Of a stretch of DNA of 64,000 nucleotides, positions 33,488 through 42,329 are shown in pieces. Position 1 is the stretch's first letter, and each line of letters begins with the position of its first letter. The notes under the pieces are model-generated. The model was not told the DNA's origin. It was given only the letters and a program-made list of their open reading frames with translations, and searched no databases. Source of the stretch: Caulobacter endophyticus (GTDB lineage Bacteria; Pseudomonadota; Alphaproteobacteria; Caulobacterales; Caulobacteraceae); assembly GCF_029543245.1 (NCBI RefSeq), contig NZ_JARQWV010000003.1:1-64000 (forward strand), in the 5' to 3' direction. A program made the position numbers and the translations under genes.

Positions 33488-33568
33488 CCCGCGGACGACG
33501 TTTCGCTCCGCGGGTGGAAGGAAAGAGCGATTCCCCGGCGCCGTGGGGTTTTGTGGCGCCGAGGAATC
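33488..33568 (-). promoter_or_regulatory. two hairpins in the leader of the permease operon
   Basis: A short stem CCCGCGGA/TCCGCGGG (33488-33495 with 33507-33514) and a longer one GATTCCCCGGCGCC/GGCGCCGAGGAATC (33529-33542 with 33555-33568, one G-U-type mismatch) lie between the TBDR stop and the permease start. They could end the TBDR transcript, protect a processed end, or regulate the permease. There is no clear T-tract. No gene fits in 33470-33686. Confidence 0.45.
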
Positions 33569-33686
33569 TAAAGCCGGACAAGGCAGGGGATCCGCCTTGG
33601 GGCTGAGGCCCGGCCGCTTACCGGGGAGGGAGTGGCTTCGCGGCCGGTGAAGGGCGCGCTCGCAGAAGCGCGCCCGAGCACGGCGA

Positions 33687-36617
33687 TCAGAACCGCAGGC
33701 GAACGCCCGCGCGGTACATCCGACCGATGGTGTCGTAGAGGTAGGGGTTGACGCCCGGGCTGACGTTGGTGGTCGGCGCGGCGACCGGGTCCTCGTCGAA
33801 CAGGTTGTCGACCTTGAAGTAGGCGGTGACGTTGTCGTTGACGTCGTAGGTGCCGCCCAGGTCGACGTAGGTCGCCCCCTCCATGTGGTTGTTGTCGATG
33901 GTGCGGTGCTGCACGGTCGAGACCGGGCACGTCGTCTGGCACTCGATGTATTCGTTGTTGTAGACGCCGTCGCTGATCCAGCGCTGGTAGAGGGTCAGGC
34001 TGAGGCGGTCGAGCGCCCAGGTCTGGCTGAAGGTGGCCTTCCAGTCAGGGGTGTTCGACAGGTTCACGCCGGCGCTCTCGACCGGGATGGTGCCCAAGAC
34101 GCCCGATGTGGTCTTGAAGCTCATGACGTGGGTGGCCAGCGCGCGGATCGACAGCGTGCCCGGCAGGCCCCAGTCCTCGAGGTTCTTGCGATAGATGGCC
34201 TCCAGGTCGACGCCCTTGGTGCGCATGGTGGCCACGTTGAAGGCCTGCACCCGAACGAAGTTGGTGTTGGGCTGGGTGCTGGTCAGCAGCATCGCCCCGC
34301 AGATCTCCTGGTTGCCGGCGACGCACAGATCGACCAGGTCCTGGGCCGCCAGCGAGTTGATGGCGCCATCGACCTTGATGTCGAAATAGTCGGCCGAGAA
34401 GCTGAAGCCCGGCAGCCAGGCCGGCTCGGCCAGGACGACGCCGATCTCGGTGTTGCGGGCCTTTTCGGGACGCAGGTTGCTGTTGCCGACGATCTCCTGG
34501 AGGACGTTCACCGCCGTGCCGCGATAGAGGACGGTGGCGTTGGTCACGACCGGCGGCGCGAACAGTTCGCCCAGGTTCGGGGCGCGGATGTCGCGAGAGG
34601 TGACCGCCCGCAGGCGCAGGCCCTGGACCGGGGTCTTCCAGACGCCGCCCAGCTTCCACGTCGTGACGTTGCCCGAGGTGCTGTACTTGGTCTGGCGGAC
34701 AGCGCCGTTGATGTTGGCCTCGCCGAGGGTTTCCGACTTCAGCACCGGCACGTTGGCTTCCAGGTAGCCTTCGGTCACGCTGTAGGAACCGTGACCGCCG
34801 TGATAGTTGCCGGCGTACCAGTTGTTGCCCGCCGTGCGCAGCAGCGGATCGGCCGGATAGTCGCCGGTGTAGCCGTTATCGGCCGTGACGCCGTCGCCGT
34901 AGGGGTCGCCGACGGTGCGGTACTTTTCCTCGCGCCATTCCAGGCCGGCGGCGATGGCCACCGGGCCGGCCCACGACTGGAAGGGCTCGCCGGTGACGTT
35001 GAAGGCGGCGACGGACTCGTTCTGCTTGGAGCGCTGGCGCGGCCCGTTCCCGGGCATCACATAGGCCAGGGCGGCCGGATCCTGGGTCACGTTGCCGATG
35101 ATGTTCAGCGGCACGCAGCCAGCGGCGCGGGCGATCGGGTCACGGCAGATCACCGTGCCGTTCGGGCCGGCGATGGCGTCGATGGCGGCGTTGTAGCGCG
35201 GCGTCAGGGTGATGTTGTCGACGTCGATGCTGATGCGGTTGATGCCGTAGGCGTAGTAGGCGTCATAGCTCCACGACGTGCCCAGCACCTCGCGGCTGCC
35301 GATCGCGCCCAGCACGAAGCGTTCCTGCTCGCGCTTGACGTTGACGTCGATGGGACCGAAGGCGCCGTTGCTGGTGCCCATCTGGAAGCTGGTGATGTTG
35401 TTGCTGACGCAGGCCGAACGGATGGCGGCCGGCACGAACGGGTTCTCGCACTGGATGGTCAGGCCGGTGCGCTCGGCGCCGACGTTGGGCTGGTTGAGCG
35501 AGTTCACCTGAGCGAAGTTGGTGGTCAGGTAGATCTCGTCGTCGTCGCCCCACTTGTAGCTGACGCGGCCGTAGGCGACCTTGCGCTTGAGGCGCGCGGC
35601 CAGGGTCGGCGAAGCGCCGATACCGCCCGACAGGTCGCCGCCGACGCAGAACGGGGCGAAGCAGCCGGTGACGCCGCCGGCGCCGTTGGGCGTGCCGCCC
35701 GAACCGTACTGGAACTGATAGGGCGCGCCGCCCGGACCGAAGGCGATGCCTTGCAGCGGGCCGTTCGTGATCAGGCCATACTTGGCGTACTGGATCTGTT
35801 GGGCGCCCTTGATGACGCGGTACTGCGGACGGCCGTCGGTGGTCGAAGCCAGCGGGCGCACCTGGATGGCGGGCGTCTCGTACCAGTCACGGCCGCCGGC
35901 CTGCTGTTCGCCGAAGCCGCCGGCCAGGACGCCGGCTTCACGGCTGTATTCGACGCTGCCGATGACCCGCAGGCGGTCATCCATGAAAGCGTCGCCGAAC
36001 GCGGCCTGGGCCACGAAGGTGTCGTTGTCACGATACTTGCTCTCGCCGCCTTCGAGGCGGGCCTTGAAGCCTTCGAAGGTCTTGTCGGTGACGAAGTTGA
36101 CCACGCCGCCGATGGCGTCCGAACCGTAGGAGGCTGAGGCGCCGCCGGTGACGACGTCGACCTGCTTGATCAGCAGTTGCGGGAACTGGCTGACGTCGGA
36201 GACGCCGTTGATGTTGGCGGGGGTGACGCGCTGGCCGTCCAGCAGGGTCAGGGTGCGGATGGGGCCAAGGCCGCGCAGGCTGAAGGAGCTGAGGCCCTGC
36301 ATGCCGCTGCTGGTGCTGTTGACGAAGACCGTCTTGCCGGTGCTGCCCTGGAGGGCCGGCATCTGGACGATGGCCTGGAAGACGTTGGGCTGCGAGGCCT
36401 TTTCCAGGTCCTCGGCGGTGACGGTGGTGGTCGGCGTCGGCTGGGTGAAGCCGCGCGAGGCGATGCGCGACCCGGTGACGACGACTTCAGAGACGGTGGC
36501 GTCGGCTTCGGCGGCTTGCGCCTCGGCCTGGCCTCCGGCGTGCGCGACAGCCCCCCAGGACAGCAGCGCAAGAGCCGAGACCGTGCCGGCATAGGTACGG
36601 CGATTCAATTTCAACAA
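33687..36617 (-). CDS. TonB-dependent receptor
   Basis: This outer-membrane receptor of about 976 residues is of the large OMP_RagA/caulobacter type. I chose a TTG start at 36617, preceded by AAGGGGG, because it gives a compact signal peptide (LKLNRRTYAGTVSALALLSW, ending AHAGG). An upstream GTG at 36671 would add 18 residues. A TonB box (SEVVVTGSRI), a plug (KQVDVVTGGASASYGSDAIGGVVNFV) and a barrel ending RLRF follow. It is upstream of the permease, DUF1349 and hexosaminidase genes, so a glycan or acylated amino-acid ligand is inferred. Confidence 0.9.
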   Translation of the reverse strand: MLKLNRRTYAGTVSALALLSWGAVAHAGGQAEAQAAEADATVSEVVVTGSRIASRGFTQPTPTTTVTAEDLEKASQPNVFQAIVQMPALQGSTGKTVFVNSTSSGMQGLSSFSLRGLGPIRTLTLLDGQRVTPANINGVSDVSQFPQLLIKQVDVVTGGASASYGSDAIGGVVNFVTDKTFEGFKARLEGGESKYRDNDTFVAQAAFGDAFMDDRLRVIGSVEYSREAGVLAGGFGEQQAGGRDWYETPAIQVRPLASTTDGRPQYRVIKGAQQIQYAKYGLITNGPLQGIAFGPGGAPYQFQYGSGGTPNGAGGVTGCFAPFCVGGDLSGGIGASPTLAARLKRKVAYGRVSYKWGDDDEIYLTTNFAQVNSLNQPNVGAERTGLTIQCENPFVPAAIRSACVSNNITSFQMGTSNGAFGPIDVNVKREQERFVLGAIGSREVLGTSWSYDAYYAYGINRISIDVDNITLTPRYNAAIDAIAGPNGTVICRDPIARAAGCVPLNIIGNVTQDPAALAYVMPGNGPRQRSKQNESVAAFNVTGEPFQSWAGPVAIAAGLEWREEKYRTVGDPYGDGVTADNGYTGDYPADPLLRTAGNNWYAGNYHGGHGSYSVTEGYLEANVPVLKSETLGEANINGAVRQTKYSTSGNVTTWKLGGVWKTPVQGLRLRAVTSRDIRAPNLGELFAPPVVTNATVLYRGTAVNVLQEIVGNSNLRPEKARNTEIGVVLAEPAWLPGFSFSADYFDIKVDGAINSLAAQDLVDLCVAGNQEICGAMLLTSTQPNTNFVRVQAFNVATMRTKGVDLEAIYRKNLEDWGLPGTLSIRALATHVMSFKTTSGVLGTIPVESAGVNLSNTPDWKATFSQTWALDRLSLTLYQRWISDGVYNNEYIECQTTCPVSTVQHRTIDNNHMEGATYVDLGGTYDVNDNVTAYFKVDNLFDEDPVAAPTTNVSPGVNPYLYDTIGRMYRAGVRLRF

Positions 36618-36671
36618 CTTCCAGCCCCCTTGCTCGAGGAGTTCAAGCCCGGGCGCACTGGTGGCGCTCAC

Positions 36672-37150
36672 TGAACCCGACTCCAGGTAAGTGTTATTAC
36701 TTCCCCGCTAACGCAGGGACGCTCTTTATGTTTTAGAATGTCGGACAATCACGCGCGGATACTGTTGCGAACCGCGCCGACGCCTTCATTTCCCGCCCTG
36801 TTCAGGACGCAGGAAGGATTGTCACAGGCCCCATATAACGTCAATCACAAAACATTCATTTATGTAGCAATCATAAAACGATTGCCTAAGGGAGCATGGA
36901 CGAAACGGGAAATCGTCATATTTTTCAGCGTACAAGGCGGCGCCCACAAATGCGGCGCCGATGAAGGATACGCTTTCATAGCGGCGCGAGCAGCCCCATG
37001 CACACACGCTTGACGCTTGAGACCGCTATCAGGAAAAAGCTGAATTCCGAGCGCCGGAATAGGCGATACATCGAGACAGCCAAGCATAGGCCGACACGAC
37101 AATCAGAAAATCCCCATCAAGCCGCGCCGGCAGGCCGGCCAGCGGCGAAC
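36672..37150. other. 479-base AT-rich intergenic region
   Basis: No gene is supported here. The base composition is clearly more AT-rich than its surroundings. It holds a small perfect inverted repeat GCAATC/GATTGC (36867-36885) and a CCCTGC-GTTA-GCGGGG stem just upstream of the TBDR. It must contain the TBDR promoter (minus strand) and the region downstream of the RpiR gene. An open frame at 36738-37013 has unlikely composition and no homology that I recognise. Confidence 0.6.
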
Positions 37151-38089
37151 CTAGTCGCCGATCGGCTGCTGGGGCGCGATCCCGTGCAGCCAGGCCACGC
37201 TGCCGCGCGCACGGCGCAGCATCAGGTGCGCTCGCTCACCCAGGGACGACGCCACGGCGTAGGCAAGGCGGTCGATGACGAACAGCTGGGCGAAGCGCAT
37301 GGGGTTGGGCTGGAACTCCTCGACGCCCGACGGCGACAGCCCCACGTGCAGGCAGATGTCGGCGTCGCGGCCGAGCGGCGAATCCGCGTCGGTGATGGCG
37401 ATGCAGGTGGCCTTGTAGTGCTTGGCCAGCTCCATGCTTTCCTGCAGTTCGCGCGGACGGCCCGTTGACGACAGGAACAAGGCGACATCGCCCGGCGACA
37501 GGATGGCGGCCGACATGCGCTGGGCGTAGCCGTCGGTGAACACCATGGCTGGCACGTCGAGCCGGAACAGGCGGTTGTGGATCTCGCTGGCCAGGGCCGC
37601 CGAGCTGCCGCCAATGCCGTAGATCACCACGCGCGCGGCCTTGGCGACCGCAAGCGCCGCGGCCTGCAAGTCCTTTTCGTTCAAGGTTTCGCGGGTGCGG
37701 CCCAGGGCGTCGATGATGGTGTCGAACAGACGGTCGGCGACTGCCGCGTCGGCCCCCAGAGGCGCCTGCGGCTCAGGCCTCGCCGGCGCCGGACGAGCCG
37801 CGCGCTCGCGCTGGTCGGTCACCGCCTGGGCATGGGCCAGTTCCTGGATCAGGCGGAACTTCAGGTCCTTGAAGCCCTCGCAGCCGACCGTTCGGCAGAA
37901 GCGCAGGACCGTCGGCTCGCTGACCCCCAGGTCGGTCGCCACCGACTTGACGCTGGCGCGGACGAACTCGTGCGGCGACTTCAGGATCAGCTTGGCGATC
38001 TTGAGGTCGGAGCGCGTCATCGCCTCCATCATCGCCTCGATGCGCGGCAGGATGTCGCCGTCGTCGACGGCGTTCTCAGACTGACTCAT
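37151..38089 (-). CDS. MurR/RpiR-family transcriptional regulator
   Basis: This 312-residue protein has an N-terminal HTH_6 domain (LILKSPHEFVRASVKSVATDLG, then VSEPTVLRFCRTVGCEGFKDLK) and a C-terminal SIS sugar-phosphate isomerase domain (VVIYGIGGSSALASEI, ALFLSSTGRPRELQESME). The ATG at 38089 has GGGGGG upstream and removes 17 residues compared with the upstream in-frame start. RpiR proteins sense phosphosugars. It is divergent from RidA and the D-amino-acid genes and downstream of the TBDR, so it likely controls both arms. Confidence 0.9.
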   Translation of the reverse strand: MSQSENAVDDGDILPRIEAMMEAMTRSDLKIAKLILKSPHEFVRASVKSVATDLGVSEPTVLRFCRTVGCEGFKDLKFRLIQELAHAQAVTDQRERAARPAPARPEPQAPLGADAAVADRLFDTIIDALGRTRETLNEKDLQAAALAVAKAARVVIYGIGGSSAALASEIHNRLFRLDVPAMVFTDGYAQRMSAAILSPGDVALFLSSTGRPRELQESMELAKHYKATCIAITDADSPLGRDADICLHVGLSPSGVEEFQPNPMRFAQLFVIDRLAYAVASSLGERAHLMLRRARGSVAWLHGIAPQQPIGD

Positions 38090-38196
38090 CCCCCCGATCC
38101 CTTCACCAAACGGCGCACGCCCAACGACTGATACCGACAACGATGTCGCGCCGCAATCAAGGCCGCCGCCTCACCAGCATCAAGAATGATAGTTTT

Positions 38197-38223
38197 GCTA
38201 CATTTTCGTTGACACCGCTACAT
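38197..38223. promoter_or_regulatory. direct repeats GCTACAT in divergent promoter
   Basis: GCTACAT occurs at 38197-38203 and again at 38217-38223, 20 bases apart, about two helical turns. A TTGACA hexamer lies between them (38209-38214). The site is in the divergent gap between the RpiR gene and ridA, so it may be the operator. The second repeat also resembles a Caulobacter -10 element (GCTANAWC). Confidence 0.3.
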
Positions 38224-38273
38224 CCGGCATGGCTCCTGAGCATCGGAACTCGACCTTGAGTCAGGAGAATTTC

Positions 38274-38663
38274 GTGTCCATCCAACGCATCGGCGCGGCC
38301 ACCACGGGCACCGGCGGCAACGCCCTGCCCTTCTGCCAGGCCACGGTCGCCAACGGCTTCGTCTTCGTCTCGGGCCAGGTGCCGATGGACGAGAACGGCG
38401 TGCTGGTCGACGGCGGGGTCGTGCCCCAGACCCACAAGGTCATCGAGAACATCGTCGGCATCCTGGCCAAGGCCGGCTGCACCCTGAAGGACGTGGTGAA
38501 AGCCAATGTCTGGCTGGACGACGCCCGCGACTTCCACGCCTTCAACCGCGTCTACAACAGCTATTTCGGCGACGCCCTGCCCGCCCGCGCCTGCGTGCAG
38601 TCGCCGATGATGGTCGACTGCAAGGTCGAGATCGAGGTCATCGCCCTGGTTCCGCAGGCCTGA
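38274..38663 (+). CDS. ridA: RidA-family enamine/imine deaminase
   Basis: This 129-residue protein is the usual RidA length. The GTG at 38274 is preceded by AGGAG at a suitable distance. Motifs FVFVSGQVPMDENG, GCTLKDVVKANVWL and the active-site arginine region ARACVQSPMMVDCKVEIEVIALV are present. RidA hydrolyses reactive 2-aminoacrylate and other imines made by PLP-dependent dehydratases. The next gene encodes such an enzyme type, which explains the pairing. A cytoplasmic location is expected. Confidence 0.92.
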   Translation: MSIQRIGAATTGTGGNALPFCQATVANGFVFVSGQVPMDENGVLVDGGVVPQTHKVIENIVGILAKAGCTLKDVVKANVWLDDARDFHAFNRVYNSYFGDALPARACVQSPMMVDCKVEIEVIALVPQA

Positions 38664-38668
38664 CGCCG

Positions 38669-39952
38669 ATGATGTCGCCCGCCGATCTCGACATGCTGGT
38701 CCTCGCGCCCGGAACCAAGGCCGTCCCGCTGGACGGCTCGGTGCGCACGCTCGGAGACCTCTCCGGACGGGGCCTCTCGCTGCTCGGCGGCGACATCCCG
38801 ATGCCGGCCGCGGTGCTGAAGCGGGCCGCGATCGACAACAATCTGTCGGTCATGCAGGCCTATGTCGACGCGGCCGGCGCCAAGCTCGCCCCCCACGCCA
38901 AGACGACCATGTGCCCGCAGCTGCTGGCGCGCCAGATCGAGGGCGGCGCCTGGGGCCTGACGGCGGCGACCATGACCCAGCTGAAGCTGTGCCACCAGAT
39001 CGGCGCGCCGCGCCTGATCCTGGCCAACCAGCTGGTCGGCCGCGCCGAGATCGAATGCCTGCGCGACCTGACGACCAAGGCGCCCGACCGCCCGGTCTAC
39101 GTGCTTGTCGACGGCGAGGCCGGCGTGCGGGCGATCTCCGAGATCTTCGCCGCCGCGGCGGGCGCGCCGCCCGCCCGCCTGCTGATCGAGCTGGGCATGA
39201 GCAACGGCCGCTGCGGCGTGCGCTCGGCGAGCGAAGGTCTGGCCCTTGGCCGCCTGGTCCACGCCCTGCCGGGCGTCGAGCTGCACGGCGTCGAGGGCTA
39301 TGAGGGCCTGGTCTTCAGCGACCACGCCGTGCAGGACGCGACGCAGGTCGACGCCTATCTCGACGGCCTGATCGGCCTGCACCACGCCCTGCGCGCCGAA
39401 AGCCTCTACGCCCCGGACGAGGTGGTGCTGACCGCCGGCGGTTCGGCCTATTACGACCTGGTGGCCCGGGCCCTGGCCGGCGAGGCGCCGGGCGCCGTGA
39501 TCGTGCTGCGCAGCGGCTGTTACGTCACCCACGACAGCGGCTTCTATCGCGAGCTGCTGAGCCGCATGGACGCCCGCGAGGCCGTCGGCGCCCCTCCGCG
39601 CCTGAAGCCGGCGCTGGAGGTCTGGACCCGGGTGATCTCGCGCCCGCAGCCGGACATGGCCATCGTCATGATGGGCAAGCGCGACGTCTCGTTCGACATC
39701 CACCTGCCGACGGCCCGCCGCTGGTTCCGCCCCGGCCTGCACCAGCAGGCGCAGAGCATCGACGGCGTCGTCACCGCCAAGCTGGCCGACCAGCACGGCT
39801 TCCTCACGATCGCCCCCGACGCCGACCTGGCGGTCGGCGACCTGCTGGGCTTCGAGATCTCCCACCCCTGCACGACCTTCGACAAGTGGTCGGTGCTGCT
39901 GGAGGTCGACGAGACCTACGGCGTGCTGGGCGGCCTGAAGACCTTTTTCTGA
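38669..39952 (+). CDS. D-threonine aldolase / D-serine dehydratase-like PLP enzyme
   Basis: This 427-residue protein has an alanine-racemase-like N-terminal barrel with the PLP lysine in APHAKTT (K78). The C-terminal D-serine-dehydratase-like domain carries the metal site His-x-Cys in EISHPCTTFDKW. It belongs to the fold-type III group of amino acid deaminases and D-threonine aldolases. Products would be a keto acid and ammonia, or glycine and an aldehyde. Being between ridA and an N-acyl-D-amino-acid deacylase, it most likely degrades the D-amino acid released by the latter. Confidence 0.88.
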   Translation: MMSPADLDMLVLAPGTKAVPLDGSVRTLGDLSGRGLSLLGGDIPMPAAVLKRAAIDNNLSVMQAYVDAAGAKLAPHAKTTMCPQLLARQIEGGAWGLTAATMTQLKLCHQIGAPRLILANQLVGRAEIECLRDLTTKAPDRPVYVLVDGEAGVRAISEIFAAAAGAPPARLLIELGMSNGRCGVRSASEGLALGRLVHALPGVELHGVEGYEGLVFSDHAVQDATQVDAYLDGLIGLHHALRAESLYAPDEVVLTAGGSAYYDLVARALAGEAPGAVIVLRSGCYVTHDSGFYRELLSRMDAREAVGAPPRLKPALEVWTRVISRPQPDMAIVMMGKRDVSFDIHLPTARRWFRPGLHQQAQSIDGVVTAKLADQHGFLTIAPDADLAVGDLLGFEISHPCTTFDKWSVLLEVDETYGVLGGLKTFF

Positions 39953-39985
39953 AGCGAGCGTTCCTTGAGCAGCCCGACTAACGAC

Positions 39986-41431
39986 ATGGCCCTGACCGCC
40001 GCCGACATCGTCCTGAAGGGCGGCACGGTCATAGACGGCAGCGGCGCTCCGGCTTTCATCGCCGACGTCGCCCTGGCCGGCGACACGATCGTCGCCGTCG
40101 GCCCAGCACTGGCGGCCGGCGAGGCCCGGGTGATCGACGTCTCGGGCCTGGTGGTGGCGCCAGGCTTCATCGACGTGCACACCCACGACGACCTCGTCTG
40201 CATCACCCAGCCCGACATGCTGCCCAAGCTCAGCCAGGGCGTGACGACGGTGATCGCCGGCAACTGCGGGATCTCGGCCCCGATGCTGCGCTTCGACGAG
40301 GCGGTGGCCGAGCCGTTCAACCTCCTGGGCGCGCGCGAGGACTTCGCCTACGCCGCCTTCGCCGACTATCGCCGCGCCATCGAGGCGGCCGGCCCCCGCG
40401 TCAACGTCGCGGCCCTGGTCGGCCACTCGACCCTGCGCGTGCTGTGCATGGACGACCTGGAGCGCCCCGCCACACCGGCCGAGCGCGAGGCGATGGACGC
40501 CCTGCTGCGCGAAGCGCTCTCGGAAGGCGCCCTGGGCATGAGCTCGGGCGTGTTCTACGCGCCGGCCTGGGCGGCCGACATGGAAGAGCTTCAGGCGCTA
40601 GCCCGCACGGTGGCGCAGGCCGGCGGCGTCTACACCGCCCACATCCGCGACGAGCGCGAGGGCATCATCGAGGCCCTGAAGGAGGCCTTCGCCGTGGCCG
40701 CGCCCAGCGGCGCGCCGCTGATCCTGTCGCACCACAAGTGCGCCGGCGTGCGCAACTGGGGCCGGGCGGCTGAGACCCTGGGCCTGATCGACAAGACCCG
40801 CCAGAGCCAGCCGGTGCACCTGGACTGCTATCCCTACACCGCCGGCTCGACGATCATCCGCCCCGACCTGGCCGACGGCGAGGTCGAGATCCTGGTCAAC
40901 TGGTCCGAGCCGCATCCGGAAATGGCCGGCCGCACCCTGGCGGCGATCGCCGCCGACTGGGGGCTGTCGCAACCAGAGGCGGCCGAGCGGCTGATGCCCG
41001 GCGGCGCCAGCTACTTCCAGATGGCCGAGGCCGACATGCGCTCGATCCTGGCCCACCCCTGCTGCATGGTCGGCTCCGACGGCCTGCCCCACGACAAGCG
41101 CCCTCACCCGCGCCTATGGGGCGCGTTCCCGCGCGTGCTGGGCCACTACGCTCGCGACGAGAAGCTGATCAGCCTGGAAGCCGCCGTGCACAAGATGACC
41201 GGCCTGGCCGCCGACACCTTCCGCCTGGCCTGCCGAGGCCGCGTGGCCGTAGGCATGAAAGCCGACCTGACCGTGTTCGACGCCGGGGCGATCATCGACC
41301 AGGCCACCTACGAGGCCCCGACCCGGCCGGCCAAGGGGATCGAGCAGGTGTTCGTTAACGGCGCCCTGACCTGGAGCGGCGGAGCCGTCGTCGGCGATCG
41401 CGCCGGCCGCTTCCTGCGCTCGGCCGCCTGA
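39986..41431 (+). CDS. N-acyl-D-amino-acid deacylase
   Basis: This 481-residue amidohydrolase has the metal-binding H65-x-H67 (FIDVHTHDD), the bridging cysteine C94 in GNCGIS, HSTLRV, HIRDE and SHHKCAG. All are typical of the zinc D-aminoacylases. It frees D-amino acids from N-acyl forms. I chose the ATG at 39986 because the family usually begins a few residues before the KGGTVIDG strand; a TTG at 39965 is possible. It is the last gene of the ridA operon and completes a route from N-acyl-D-amino acid to keto acid. Confidence 0.92.
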   Translation: MALTAADIVLKGGTVIDGSGAPAFIADVALAGDTIVAVGPALAAGEARVIDVSGLVVAPGFIDVHTHDDLVCITQPDMLPKLSQGVTTVIAGNCGISAPMLRFDEAVAEPFNLLGAREDFAYAAFADYRRAIEAAGPRVNVAALVGHSTLRVLCMDDLERPATPAEREAMDALLREALSEGALGMSSGVFYAPAWAADMEELQALARTVAQAGGVYTAHIRDEREGIIEALKEAFAVAAPSGAPLILSHHKCAGVRNWGRAAETLGLIDKTRQSQPVHLDCYPYTAGSTIIRPDLADGEVEILVNWSEPHPEMAGRTLAAIAADWGLSQPEAAERLMPGGASYFQMAEADMRSILAHPCCMVGSDGLPHDKRPHPRLWGAFPRVLGHYARDEKLISLEAAVHKMTGLAADTFRLACRGRVAVGMKADLTVFDAGAIIDQATYEAPTRPAKGIEQVFVNGALTWSGGAVVGDRAGRFLRSAA

Positions 41432-41539
41432 CGCCGAGGAGACACCCACAAGAGAGATTCATGGCGCGGAAAGCGGAGGTTGCGCCGCCTGCGCCAGCCC
41501 CTAAGCTCCTGCCGATTTCAGCTTCTGGGGCTTTCTCAT

Positions 41540-42325
41540 ATGACAACTCAAGAACCCGTCGGCGGAACGTTCGACTTCGGGCGGGTGATCCAGCGCACCT
41601 TCACGGTAATCACCGCCAACGCGATGCTGTTCGGCGTCGGCGCCCTGGTGCTGGTAAGCGCGCCGGTTCTGCTCGGCGCCCTGATCGGCCTGCCGTCGCT
41701 GGGCGATCCGCGCTACATCGGCTGGATCGCTGCGGGCTCGATCCTGTCGGTGATCGGCAATCTGGTGCTGCAGGGCATGGTGGCCCGGGCCGCCGTCGGG
41801 ACGCTGAACGGCGCGTCGGTCGCGCCCGGCGAAGCCTTCTCCTCCGGCCTGCGCGTGCTGCTGCCGCTGATCGGCCTGGCCATTGTCTCGGCCCTCGGGA
41901 TCTGGCTGGGCTTCCTGCTTCTGATCGTGCCCGGCATCATCGTCAGCATCATGTGGTCGGTGGCCGCGCCGTCGCTGGTGGTCGAGAAGAAGGGCGTGTT
42001 CGCCAGTCTGCAACGCAGCCGAGACCTGACCCGCGGACACCGCTGGGCGATCTTCGGCCTGTTCATCGTCTACATGATCCTCAGCCTGATCCTGAGCGTG
42101 GTCACCCAGGCCATCGGCGCCCCGCTGGGCGTGGCCTCGGGGAACATGTTCGGCATCCAGGGCCTGAACATGTCGGCCGGCCTGATCGTCTTCGTGGTGG
42201 TCTCGGCGGTGATGAACGGCGTCCAGGCCGTCGTCGGCTCCGCCGGCGTCGCGGCGCTGTACTACGAACTGCGCACCACCAAGGAAGGCGCCGCGCCCGA
42301 CGAGACGGCGGCGATCTTCGACTGA
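41540..42325 (+). CDS. DUF7847/YciC-like integral membrane protein
   Basis: This 261-residue protein has about six hydrophobic segments and the FDFGRVIQRTFTVITANAMLF opening typical of the glycerophosphoryl-diester-phosphodiesterase-membrane-domain-like family. LLIVPGIIVSIMWSVAAPSLVVEKKGVFASLQRS is the conserved middle. The function is unknown. I took the ATG at 41540; no convincing ribosome-binding site precedes it. It converges on the RDD gene with only 4 bases between the stops. Confidence 0.8.
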   Translation: MTTQEPVGGTFDFGRVIQRTFTVITANAMLFGVGALVLVSAPVLLGALIGLPSLGDPRYIGWIAAGSILSVIGNLVLQGMVARAAVGTLNGASVAPGEAFSSGLRVLLPLIGLAIVSALGIWLGFLLLIVPGIIVSIMWSVAAPSLVVEKKGVFASLQRSRDLTRGHRWAIFGLFIVYMILSLILSVVTQAIGAPLGVASGNMFGIQGLNMSAGLIVFVVVSAVMNGVQAVVGSAGVAALYYELRTTKEGAAPDETAAIFD

Positions 42326-42329
42326 TGCA

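Noticed and set aside
36738..37013. A 91-codon open frame in the intergenic region near the receptor promoter.
   Set aside because: Composition is unlike the neighbouring genes, there is no ribosome-binding site or family resemblance, and the region is best explained as promoter DNA.
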